Source of the DNA: an uncultured Aeromonadaceae bacterium
GTDB taxonomy: Bacteria > Pseudomonadota > Gammaproteobacteria > Enterobacterales > Aeromonadaceae
Length of the DNA stretch: 32,376 bases
Direction: 5' to 3'
Assembly (NCBI GenBank): GCA_945957385.1
Contig: CAMFKP010000044.1
Location: forward strand, 1-32,376
Of this stretch, positions 23,230 through 30,414 are shown in pieces (positions within the stretch are counted from its first letter, which is position 1; each line of letters begins with the position of its first letter). A program made the translations under genes and the position numbers. The notes below the pieces were generated by a model. It was given only the letters and a program-made list of their open reading frames with translations. It was not told the origin of the DNA and ran no database searches.

Positions 23230-23718
23230 ATGAAATGGCTACTGGTCTTGTTGTGTGGTGTCAGTGGGTTGGCGGCCGCGGCCGAGCCGCAGATCCTGGG
23301 CTTATATGAACAGATCCTGCTGTTACCACAACCGCTGTTGCTGGAAGCCAAGATCGATACCGGTGCCGACACCTCATCGCTGAATGCCCAAGAGATGGAA
23401 ACCTATAAAAAAGCGGGGCAGCGTCGGGTTCGATTTACAATTAGCGGCTTGAATAAACAACACGAAATTATCACCGTTAATTACGATCAGGAAATAATTA
23501 AAACCATCATCGTCAAGGGTGCTGGCGGTAAAGATAAAAGACCGGTAGTGGCATTGGATATCTGTATTGGCGGTAAGCAATATCATGAGTTATTTACACT
23601 GCGTGATCGTGGAAATATGCAGTATCCAGTCTTGTTGGGGCAAAAGACACTGCGCCAGCTGGGTCTGATTGATGTCAACCAAAAATACCTGTTGCCCGCT
23701 CGCTGCGCTGCCGAATAA
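23230..23718 (+). CDS. Periplasmic retropepsin-like protein (putative ATP-dependent zinc protease family)
   Basis: A 162-residue exported protein: ATG 23230 has GGAGG eight bases upstream and the signal peptide MKWLLVLLCGVSGLAAAA. The core is one half of an aspartic protease barrel with KIDTGADTSSLNA (Asp43-Thr44-Gly45), later DRGNMQYPVLLGQKTL. Family databases label it as an ATP-dependent zinc protease, but no ATPase or zinc motif is visible, and the D-T-G-A signature argues for a retropepsin fold. The role is unknown. It may be co-transcribed with the CDF gene 60 bases upstream. A strong terminator follows. Confidence 0.88.
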   Translation: MKWLLVLLCGVSGLAAAAEPQILGLYEQILLLPQPLLLEAKIDTGADTSSLNAQEMETYKKAGQRRVRFTISGLNKQHEIITVNYDQEIIKTIIVKGAGGKDKRPVVALDICIGGKQYHELFTLRDRGNMQYPVLLGQKTLRQLGLIDVNQKYLLPARCAAE

Positions 23719-23735
23719 TCCCCACCTGCTTGCTG

Positions 23736-23776
23736 CGCTATCGATATCTGAATAAGTGCTATCGATAGCGTTTTTT
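23736..23776 (+). terminator. Intrinsic terminator after the retropepsin-like gene
   Basis: CGCTATCGAT (23736-23745) pairs perfectly with ATCGATAGCG (23761-23770), followed by six T. It is 17 bases after the stop codon. Confidence 0.88.
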
Positions 23777-23842
23777 CTCACTTCTGCTTCGCCACCAACC
23801 ACGTATCTTGAAAGCAACACCATGCTTGGCAGGAGGCCTATC

Positions 23843-24127
23843 ATGACAGTACTCATCGTTGGTGGTGACCGGGTCAGCAGCACAGTGCGTCTGCTCGCCG
23901 AAGCCGGGTTTGCTGAATTTGCCCACTGGAGCGGCCGCAAGTCCGGCGAACAGCATCAGGCGATGCCGCAGGATACCGAACTGGTCGTCATGCTGATCGA
24001 TCAGGTCGGTCACTCGTTTGCCGGCAAGGTCCGCCAGCAAGCCAGTGCGCAAGGCCTGCCTGTGATCTACGCACCGCGCTCCCGGGCGCGGTTACACACC
24101 CAGCTCCAACGACTGCACCTGCAGTGA
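23843..24127 (+). CDS. DUF2325-family small protein
   Basis: A 94-residue cytoplasmic protein with AGGAGG seven bases before ATG 23843. The start MTVLIVGGDRVSSTVRLLAEAGF and later ELVVMLIDQVGHSFAGKVRQQA with GLPVIYAPRSRARL match small DUF2325 proteins, a Rossmann-like fold of unknown function. It stands alone between a terminator and the TetR gene. Confidence 0.82.
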   Translation: MTVLIVGGDRVSSTVRLLAEAGFAEFAHWSGRKSGEQHQAMPQDTELVVMLIDQVGHSFAGKVRQQASAQGLPVIYAPRSRARLHTQLQRLHLQ

Positions 24128-24196
24128 GCCATCTTGGCAACAGTTTGCGCGGCGCGGCATAAAATCCCTTGCGGTAGCACCGCGCCACCCATAAAA

Positions 24197-24210
24197 TGAG
24201 TGCGCACTCA
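24197..24210. promoter_or_regulatory. Palindromic operator of the TetR-family gene
   Basis: TGAGTGCGCACTCA is a perfect 14-bp palindrome 20 bases before the TetR start, the usual place for an autoregulatory operator. Confidence 0.7.
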
Positions 24211-24230
24211 CTTATTAAAGCAAGTTCGAT

Positions 24231-24803
24231 ATGGCCCGACCGCGTAGTGAAGATAAACAACTTGCCCTGCTGGATGCGGCGACCGAGATTGTCGCCGCCC
24301 AGGGGCTCGCCGCCCCAACGGCCCAGATAGCCAAGCGCGCCGGTGTTGCCGAAGGCACCCTGTTTCGTTATTTCGCCACCAAGGATGCGCTGCTCAACGC
24401 CCTGTATCTGTATCAAAGCCGCCGCGCCAGTGAAGCCACCAACACCGCCTGGGATGAGCGTCTGCCGATGGAAACACGCATGTTACGCATGTGGGAAGCG
24501 TGGATTGATTGGGGCGTCGCCAATCCGGCGGCGTTCAGTGCCATTGCCCAGCTGGAGGTCTCCGACAAATTGACCGACGCCGCCCGCGCCGAAGCCTGGG
24601 GTTTGTGCGAATGCGCGCAGCAATCACTGCACGGTATGCAATTCCCGGGTATGGACCAGCCAAGCTCGCTGGCGTTTTTCAATGCCCTCTCCACCGGTAT
24701 CGCCCAGGCAACCATTAACTACCTGCTGCAACACCCGGAACACTCCGAGGCCTGCAAGCGGGCATCGTTTGCACTAGGATGGCCGCTGCTGCAACAGCCT
24801 TAA
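24231..24803 (+). CDS. TetR-family transcriptional repressor
   Basis: A 190-residue repressor. It has an N-terminal helix-turn-helix (about 12-53) with IVAAQGLAAPTAQIAKRAGV and the family-typical AEGTLFRYFATKDALLNALY. The helical ligand domain contains several Trp and Met residues, which fits binding of hydrophobic drugs (inference). A perfect palindrome lies directly upstream, and a related degenerate copy lies before the SMR exporter gene (24879), making that exporter the likely target. Confidence 0.92.
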   Translation: MARPRSEDKQLALLDAATEIVAAQGLAAPTAQIAKRAGVAEGTLFRYFATKDALLNALYLYQSRRASEATNTAWDERLPMETRMLRMWEAWIDWGVANPAAFSAIAQLEVSDKLTDAARAEAWGLCECAQQSLHGMQFPGMDQPSSLAFFNALSTGIAQATINYLLQHPEHSEACKRASFALGWPLLQQP

Positions 24804-24848
24804 GCCGTAGCGGTGCAGTCAGGGCAATAGCCCGACTGAGACAGACAT

Positions 24849-24871
24849 ATAGTTGCGACGATAGTTGCGAC
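24849..24871. repeat. Tandem 11-bp direct repeat upstream of the SMR gene
   Basis: ATAGTTGCGAC occurs at 24849-24859 and again at 24861-24871, a 12-base period, followed by TATAAA at 24873. One-turn-spaced direct repeats are typical of some activator sites, but no factor can be named. Confidence 0.5.
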
Positions 24872-24878
24872 ATATAAA

Positions 24879-24892
24879 TGAGTGATTAATCA
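24879..24892. promoter_or_regulatory. Degenerate TetR-type operator before the SMR exporter
   Basis: TGAGTGATTAATCA shares 10 of 14 bases with the perfect palindrome at the TetR gene, including an intact left half TGAGTG and the TCA end. It follows a TATAAA box. Confidence 0.45.
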
Positions 24893-24960
24893 GGCAAGGC
24901 CGGTCAACCGACCCACAGTGGTGCCCAGTGGTTGATGACGGCATAACCAAGGAGAAGCGG

Positions 24961-25293
24961 ATGCCCCCCTGGATACTACTTGGCATTGCCATCGGCTGCG
25001 AAGTGCTGGCCACCTCGGCCCTGCCGGCCAGTCAGGGCTTTACCCGCCCGCTGCCTTCGTTTGTCGTGATACTGGGCTATGGCGTGGCGTTCTACTGCCT
25101 GTCGCTGGTGCTCAAACATCTGCCGGTCGGCGTGGTCTATGCCATCTGGTCTGGTGCTGGCATCGTGCTGGTCACCCTGTTTGGCTGGCTGTTCTACCAG
25201 CAAAAAATCGATCTTGCCGCCCTATTCGGCATCGGCCTCATTGCCAGCGGTGTTCTGATCCTCAACCTGTTTTCCAATACGGTCAGCCACTAG
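24961..25293 (+). CDS. Small multidrug resistance (SMR/EmrE-like) exporter
   Basis: A 110-residue four-helix inner-membrane protein. The key Glu14 in IAIGCEVLATSALPAS lies exactly where EmrE has its proton/drug-binding glutamate. VVYAIWSGAGIVLVTLFGWLFYQ is the TM3-TM4 signature region. AGGAG lies six bases before ATG 24961. It probably exports quaternary ammonium or similar cations. Guanidinium or spermidine subtypes cannot be excluded. It is likely repressed by the upstream TetR protein. It may read through into the next two genes. Confidence 0.93.
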   Translation: MPPWILLGIAIGCEVLATSALPASQGFTRPLPSFVVILGYGVAFYCLSLVLKHLPVGVVYAIWSGAGIVLVTLFGWLFYQQKIDLAALFGIGLIASGVLILNLFSNTVSH

Positions 25294-25327
25294 ACATGGC
25301 CGACAGCCTCATCAGCAGGAGCCGTCA

Positions 25328-26038
25328 ATGCGTGTTCAAAGCGATAATCTCCCATCAAGTCGCCGAGTTCTGATCGCCGGGGCCAGTGGCCTGGTCGGCC
25401 AACATCTGCTGCAGGCATTACTGGCCGATGCCAGTGTCACCGAGGTATTGACCCTCGGCCGGCGCCCACAGCCATGGCAACATGTCAAACTGCAGCCGTT
25501 GATCGTCGACTTTGCCCACTTGCCTGCGCTACCACCGGTCGACGAAGCCTATCTGGCCCTTGGCACCACCTTGAAACAGGCCGGCAGCAAAGCGGCATTT
25601 CACGCCGTGGATTACGCCGCCAATCTGGCTGTGGCCCAGGCGGCGCTGGCGGCCGGGGCACAACGCATCGCGCTGGTCAGTGCCGCCGGGGCCGATGCCC
25701 GCTCGCACTTCTTTTACAACCGAACCAAGGGCGAGTTGGAACTGGCGCTGCGGCAGCTTAATCCGGCCGGTCTGCTGGTCGCTCGGCCTGCTTTGCTGCT
25801 GGGCGACCGCGCCGCGCTGGGGCAACCACACCGACCGCTGGAGCGTGGGTCACAGCGGCTCATGGGGATCCTGGGGCCACTGCTGCCCGTCGGCTGGCGA
25901 CCGATTGCCGCCGAAACCGTCGCCCGAGCCCTGACCGATCTGTTACCGACACAGCAAGGTGTACGAGTCCTGAGTTCGGCCGAATTGCAGCGCCATCACC
26001 GCCTTAACGCAATGGAACAGACAGATGTCAGATCCTAA
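25328..26038 (+). CDS. NAD(P)-binding Rossmann protein, atypical SDR (HTATIP2/CC3-like)
   Basis: A 236-residue cytoplasmic protein with the nucleotide motif GASGLVGQHL (residues 18-27). YLALGTTLKQAGSKAAFHAVDY and the phrase FFYNRTKGELELAL are as in CC3/TIP30-like atypical short-chain dehydrogenases. The classical YxxxK active site is replaced by the Y-N-R-T-K arrangement. CAGGAG lies upstream of the ATG. It is 34 bases after the SMR gene and overlaps the next gene by 14 bases, indicating an operon. The substrate is unknown. Confidence 0.88.
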   Translation: MRVQSDNLPSSRRVLIAGASGLVGQHLLQALLADASVTEVLTLGRRPQPWQHVKLQPLIVDFAHLPALPPVDEAYLALGTTLKQAGSKAAFHAVDYAANLAVAQAALAAGAQRIALVSAAGADARSHFFYNRTKGELELALRQLNPAGLLVARPALLLGDRAALGQPHRPLERGSQRLMGILGPLLPVGWRPIAAETVARALTDLLPTQQGVRVLSSAELQRHHRLNAMEQTDVRS

Positions 26039-27275
26039 ACCTCACCGCCGCCGCTACCACCGCTGGCTTGGATTAACGCTATTAACAGGAACCGCCGTGA
26101 TGACCTATTCACAGATCTTCGATACTGATCCGAGCGTGGCAGCGCGCCCGGCCATGGCCAGCCGTCTGGTGAATGGCACCTTTGATAACCTGGCGCCGGT
26201 GCATGGCCTGAGCTTTGCCGATGGCCTCAAGGGCATGTGGCACTTTTTGATGGATAAATCTGCCGAGTCAGTACCGGATATTGCCATTCCGCTGCAACCA
26301 CTGACGCGCGACGAGCTCCTTGTCGCGGCCGACAACACTCTGTGGCGCCTCGGCCACTCCACCGTGCTGATCAAACTGGCGGGTAAATTCTGGATCACCG
26401 ATCCGGTGTTCACCGAGCGCGCCTCACCGTTCTCATTTGCCGGCCCCAAGCGCTTTCATCAGACCCCGATAGCGTTGGCTGATCTGCCGCCGCTGGAAGC
26501 GGTGATCCTCTCTCACGATCACTACGACCATCTGGATAAAGCGACGGTGCTGGCACTGGCGACACACACCCGCTGGTTCCTGACCCCGCTGGGCGTGGGT
26601 GATCGCCTGCAGGCGTGGGGCATTCCGGCGGCTAAAATCCGCCAGCTCGACTGGTGGCAGAGTACCCAGCTTGATGCGGTGACCTTCACCGCAACCCCGG
26701 CACAACATTTCTCCGGTCGTAGCTTAAGCGATCGTAACCGCACGCTCTGGGCCTCCTGGGTCATCGCCGCACCGCAAGCCAAGCTGTTTTTTAGTGGTGA
26801 CAGTGGCTATTTCGACGGCTTCAAGGCGATTGGCGAGCACTTTGGCCCCTTTGATCTGACGCTGATTGAAAACGGCGCCTACGACCAAGCCTGGGCCGGT
26901 GTGCATATGCAACCGGAACAGAGTCTGCAGGCGCACCACGATCTAGGTGGCAAATGGCTAGTACCGATCCACAACGGTACTTTCGATCTGGCATTGCACG
27001 CCTGGCGGGAACCACTGGAACGCATCAGTGCTCTGGCCGAGGCGCAGCAAGTGAACATCAGCACGCCACGCTTTGGCGAGCCGGTGGACATAATGCAACC
27101 GCAGAGCCGCGCTGCCTGGTGGCGCGCCGAACCCGCCACACAGCAAACGGCACAAGCCAGTACACCGGCTGCGGACGCCGAATCGGCTACGCCGCAACAC
27201 AGCGCCGGTCCGCGCTGGTTGACGCAGTTAGCGGGCCTGGTGAGCGGCCGCCGCTGGCTCTGCGCCGAGAAATAA
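26025..27275 (+). CDS. Metallo-beta-lactamase-fold hydrolase, NAPE-PLD/UlaG-like
   Basis: A 416-residue protein with one N-terminal hydrophobic segment (WLGLTLLTGTAVMTYS), so probably membrane-anchored and facing the periplasm. The core has WRLGHSTVLIKL, the metal motif SHDHYDHLD (His164, His166, Asp168, His169), AQHFSGR (His228), SGDSGYFDG (Asp259) and VPIHNGTF (His316), as in N-acyl-phosphatidylethanolamine phospholipase D relatives. The last 60-70 residues are Ala/Thr/Gln-rich and low complexity, not part of the fold. It overlaps the preceding gene by 14 bases. A role in lipid turnover is inferred from family only. Confidence 0.9.
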   Translation: MSDPKPHRRRYHRWLGLTLLTGTAVMTYSQIFDTDPSVAARPAMASRLVNGTFDNLAPVHGLSFADGLKGMWHFLMDKSAESVPDIAIPLQPLTRDELLVAADNTLWRLGHSTVLIKLAGKFWITDPVFTERASPFSFAGPKRFHQTPIALADLPPLEAVILSHDHYDHLDKATVLALATHTRWFLTPLGVGDRLQAWGIPAAKIRQLDWWQSTQLDAVTFTATPAQHFSGRSLSDRNRTLWASWVIAAPQAKLFFSGDSGYFDGFKAIGEHFGPFDLTLIENGAYDQAWAGVHMQPEQSLQAHHDLGGKWLVPIHNGTFDLALHAWREPLERISALAEAQQVNISTPRFGEPVDIMQPQSRAAWWRAEPATQQTAQASTPAADAESATPQHSAGPRWLTQLAGLVSGRRWLCAEK

Positions 27276-27499
27276 CCCTTCCCGGTGGTGAACCGGCCCG
27301 CTGTTGCGGGTCGTATCAGGTCGCGATCCCGGCGTGCCAGACGATGTTGTCACCACCTGCTGGGTAACGATCGCTGCCGCCAGCCGCGACAGCGCATCTC
27401 ATCGCAGGCGCTCAGATCGGCAATCGGCACCTGACCACGGAAGGTGACCCAGTTCCGTGACGGTATGGGTCATCGCGCTGATCAGCAAACCGATTAACC

Positions 27500-27946
27500 T
27501 CAGTGGCAGCCGCCCAGGTGGCTGGTGTGGCCAGCCAGCGGCGTCAGCTCGGCGGGCTGCTCCAACTCTTTGAGGATGCCGCAGTCGCGCATGGTCTGTA
27601 CCGACTGGCACTGGTGACGCAGCTCGATCAGTTGTTGGGCCAGCGCCTGCAACTCGCTGATACGCGTCTGCACATGCTGCAGATGATCATCGATCAGCGC
27701 ATTGATGCTCTGGCAACTGGCATCGGGCTGCTGGCGCGCGGTAAGCAGCGCGCGGATCTCCTCGTGGGTCATATCCAGCGAGCGGCAGCGGCGGATAAAC
27801 ACCAGGCGCTCCAGATGCGGCAGGCCGTAATCGCGGTAGTTATTCTGCTCGTTGCGCAGCGGCGCCGGCAGCAGCCCTTCACGCTCGTAATAACGCACCG
27901 TCTCGACCGGACAGGCCGCCAAACGGGCCAACTCCCCTATCTTCAT
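27500..27946 (-). CDS. MerR-family metal sensor, CadR/PbrR type
   Basis: A 148-residue activator that twists its own divergent promoter on binding Cd, Pb or Zn. The N-terminal MKIGELARLAACPVETVRYY is the MerR winged helix, and the dimer helix follows. Metal cysteines are Cys78 (ASCQSINALIDDH), Cys113 and Cys122 (HQCQ and RDCGILKEL), matching the CadR/PbrR pattern. The C-terminal tail LAGHTSHLGGCH adds His and Cys as in CadR. It is divergent from the P-type ATPase gene, and the operator lies between them. Confidence 0.93.
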   Translation of the reverse strand: MKIGELARLAACPVETVRYYEREGLLPAPLRNEQNNYRDYGLPHLERLVFIRRCRSLDMTHEEIRALLTARQQPDASCQSINALIDDHLQHVQTRISELQALAQQLIELRHQCQSVQTMRDCGILKELEQPAELTPLAGHTSHLGGCH

Positions 27947-27965
27947 GCCGCCTCCTCGTGCCGAC

Positions 27966-27996
27966 TTGACCCTGTAGTGACTTCAGGGTGTGAAAT
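27966..27996 (+). promoter_or_regulatory. MerR-type promoter/operator of the metal ATPase
   Basis: The -35 box TTGACC (27966-27971) and -10 TGAAAT (27991-27996) are 19 bases apart, the over-long spacer that MerR proteins correct. Between them, arms ACCCTGTAG (27969-27977) and CTTCAGGGT (27981-27989) form a dyad with one mismatch in nine. Confidence 0.88.
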
Positions 27997-28027
27997 GGCA
28001 TCATAGCCTTAGCCTTGGAGGATGACC

Positions 28028-30370
28028 ATGTCCGAACGTCACCTGAAGATCACCCCGCATCGCGCCGTTGCCACGCCGCCAAACAAGCCGGTGGGCAAGA
28101 TCACCATCTCAGGGTTACACAAAAAGCCCGTCTCATCGCAGGATGCCCGTGCCACCCGTCAAACCCCGCTCGGCGCCGCCGGGGCGGCCGATACCCAATG
28201 TGGCTGCCACGGCGGCTGCGCGACACCGCCCTCCCGTACGACGCCGAGCGCCGGCGCAGCGCAAGCGGGCGATGAACAGCACACCCTGTTGATTCAGCAG
28301 ATGTGTTGTCCGGTCGAAGAGCAACTGATCCGCAAGCGCCTGGCCGCCGAGCCAGCAGTCCATGCGCTCGAATTCAACCTGTTGCAACGCCAACTGCAGT
28401 TGAGTCTGGCGCCCGGAGCCTTGCCAACCATCGTTGCTGCGCTGCGCGAACTGGGGTTTGCCCCCGAGCCCGTTGCCGACACCGGGCACACGCCCCCGGC
28501 CCCCCAAGCCAAGGCGCCGTTGTGGCCACTCGGGCTGGCGGCCCTGGCCGCGCTGGGCGCTGAAATCGCGCACTGGTTGAATGCGGCGCAGTGGGTTGCC
28601 GCCGTGCTGGCGCTGCTGGCCATCACGGTCTGTGGTGTGGGCACCTACCGCAAGGGGTGGCAGGCGTTGCGCCACGGCAGCCTGAATATCAATGCGCTGA
28701 TGAGCCTGGCGGTGACCGGCGCCCTGCTGATCGGTCAATGGCCGGAAGCGGCCATGGTGATGGTGCTTTTCAGCCTTGCCGAGCGCATCGAAGCGCGCTC
28801 GCTGTCGCGCGCCCGGGAGGCCATCAGTGGTCTGCTCAGCCTGGTACCTGAGCAGGTCAGTGTGCTCGGCAGCGACGGCCAATGGCAGCGCCTCGCCGCC
28901 GCAGAGGTCGCTCTCGGAGCCCGGGTGCGGGTGGCGCCGGGTGAGCGCATCGGCCTGGATGGCCAGGTGCTGGCCGGCCACTCCAGCGTCGATCAGGCGC
29001 CGATCACCGGCGAGAGCCTGCCGGTGGAGAAAACCGTCGGTGATGTCGTCTATGCCGGCACCATCAACCAGGAGGGGGCGCTCGAAATCAGCGTCACCGC
29101 GCCGGCAAACCAAAGCCAACTGGCGCGCATCATTCAGGCCGTCGAATCGGCACAAGGCGCCAAGGCGCCGTTGCAGCGCCAGGTCGACCGCTTTGCCGCC
29201 ATCTATACCCCGGCGGTGCTGGCGATCGCATTCCTGATCGCCCTGCTGCCACCACTGCTGCTGGATGGCGACTGGCTGAGCTGGATCTACAAGGCGCTGG
29301 TACTGCTGGTGATCGCCTGCCCCTGCGCACTGGTGATCTCGACGCCGGTGACCATCGTCAGCGCCCTGGCCGCCGCCGCGCGCCACGGCATCCTGATCAA
29401 GGGCGGCCTCTATCTGGAGCAGGGGCGCCGCCTGACGACACTGGCACTGGATAAAACCGGCACCCTGACCGCCGGCCGCCCGACGCTGCAGCAGCTGATC
29501 CCGCTGACGGATCTCAGCCACGAACAGTGCCAGCTGCTGGCGGCGAGCCTGGCCAGCGGCTCCGACCACCCGGTCTCCCAGGCGATTGCCCGCGCCGGTC
29601 TCGACAGCGCGTACCTGGCGGTCAGTGCACTGCGTGCCCTGCCCGGCCGTGGCGTGCAAGGGACGATGAACGGTCTGCGCTACACCCTCGGCAATCATCA
29701 CCTGTTGCATGAGCTGGGTCTGTGCAGCCCCGAGCATGAGGCGCGCCTGTTGCCGCTGGAGCAACAGGGCATGACGGTAGTGACGCTGATCGAGGAGCAG
29801 AAGCTGCTGGCGCTGTTTGCTGTCGCCGACACCTTGCGTCCCAGCAGTGCCGAGGCGATCACCCAGTTGCAGCAATTGGGGATCCGCACCCTGATGCTCA
29901 GCGGCGATAATCCGCACACCGTCGCCACCATTGCCCGGCAAGCCGGCATTGACGAGGCACGCGGGGATCAACTGCCGGAAGACAAACTGCAGGCCATTGC
30001 CGCGCTGGCACACGGCGCCGATGGCCAGCGGGGGCTGGTGGGCATGGTCGGTGATGGCATCAACGATGCGCCGGCGCTGGCGCGTGCCGATATCGGCTTT
30101 GCGATGGGGGCCATCGGCACCGACAGCGCCATCGAGACCGCCGATGTCGCGCTGATGGATGATGATCTGCGCAAAATTCCGACCTTTATCCGCCTATCGA
30201 AAGCGGCGCACCGCATCCTGATGCAAAACCTGGCGCTGGCGCTCGGTATCAAGGCGCTGTTCCTGGTGCTGACACTCGTCGGCAGCGGCACCTTGTGGAT
30301 GGCGGTATTTGCCGACATGGGCGCCAGCTTGCTGGTGATTGGCAACGGCCTGCGCCTGCTGCGGCAGTAA
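28028..30370 (+). CDS. zntA: P1B-type Zn/Cd/Pb-exporting ATPase
   Basis: A 780-residue heavy-metal efflux pump. ATG 28028 is preferred over 28022 because GGAGG then sits at a proper distance. The N-terminal tail has CGCHGGC (58-64) and a ferredoxin-like metal domain whose motif is MCCPVEEQLIRKRL (from 92) rather than MDCxxC. Later come TGES (327-330), the membrane metal site CPC (431-433), phosphorylated Asp475 in DKTGTLT, the HP locus (514-515), GDGINDAP (675-682) and Asp763 in the last helix (DMGAS), the residue typical of the zinc/cadmium/lead subgroup. It is controlled by the divergent MerR protein. A long hairpin follows. Confidence 0.95.
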   Translation: MSERHLKITPHRAVATPPNKPVGKITISGLHKKPVSSQDARATRQTPLGAAGAADTQCGCHGGCATPPSRTTPSAGAAQAGDEQHTLLIQQMCCPVEEQLIRKRLAAEPAVHALEFNLLQRQLQLSLAPGALPTIVAALRELGFAPEPVADTGHTPPAPQAKAPLWPLGLAALAALGAEIAHWLNAAQWVAAVLALLAITVCGVGTYRKGWQALRHGSLNINALMSLAVTGALLIGQWPEAAMVMVLFSLAERIEARSLSRAREAISGLLSLVPEQVSVLGSDGQWQRLAAAEVALGARVRVAPGERIGLDGQVLAGHSSVDQAPITGESLPVEKTVGDVVYAGTINQEGALEISVTAPANQSQLARIIQAVESAQGAKAPLQRQVDRFAAIYTPAVLAIAFLIALLPPLLLDGDWLSWIYKALVLLVIACPCALVISTPVTIVSALAAAARHGILIKGGLYLEQGRRLTTLALDKTGTLTAGRPTLQQLIPLTDLSHEQCQLLAASLASGSDHPVSQAIARAGLDSAYLAVSALRALPGRGVQGTMNGLRYTLGNHHLLHELGLCSPEHEARLLPLEQQGMTVVTLIEEQKLLALFAVADTLRPSSAEAITQLQQLGIRTLMLSGDNPHTVATIARQAGIDEARGDQLPEDKLQAIAALAHGADGQRGLVGMVGDGINDAPALARADIGFAMGAIGTDSAIETADVALMDDDLRKIPTFIRLSKAAHRILMQNLALALGIKALFLVLTLVGSGTLWMAVFADMGASLLVIGNGLRLLRQ

Positions 30371-30375
30371 GCCAT

Positions 30376-30405
30376 GTGATTGCCGCCCCTGGCGGCGGCA
30401 ATCAC
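30376..30405. terminator. Long hairpin between convergent zntA and MscS-type genes
   Basis: GTGATTGCCGCC (30376-30387) pairs perfectly with GGCGGCAATCAC (30394-30405) over 12 bp with a six-base loop. It lies between two converging genes. There is no U-tract, but the symmetry suits a bidirectional stop. Confidence 0.6.
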
Positions 30406-30414
30406 GGCCGCGCC

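Noticed and set aside
27276-27499. Possible remnant of a coding sequence between the metallo-hydrolase and MerR genes
   Set aside because: Short open stretches exist on the minus strand but with stops in every frame and no protein I recognise.
28133-30013. Minus-strand reading frame of 626 codons inside zntA
   Set aside because: Gln/Arg-rich, low-complexity translation opposite a well-defined ATPase; a codon-bias artefact.
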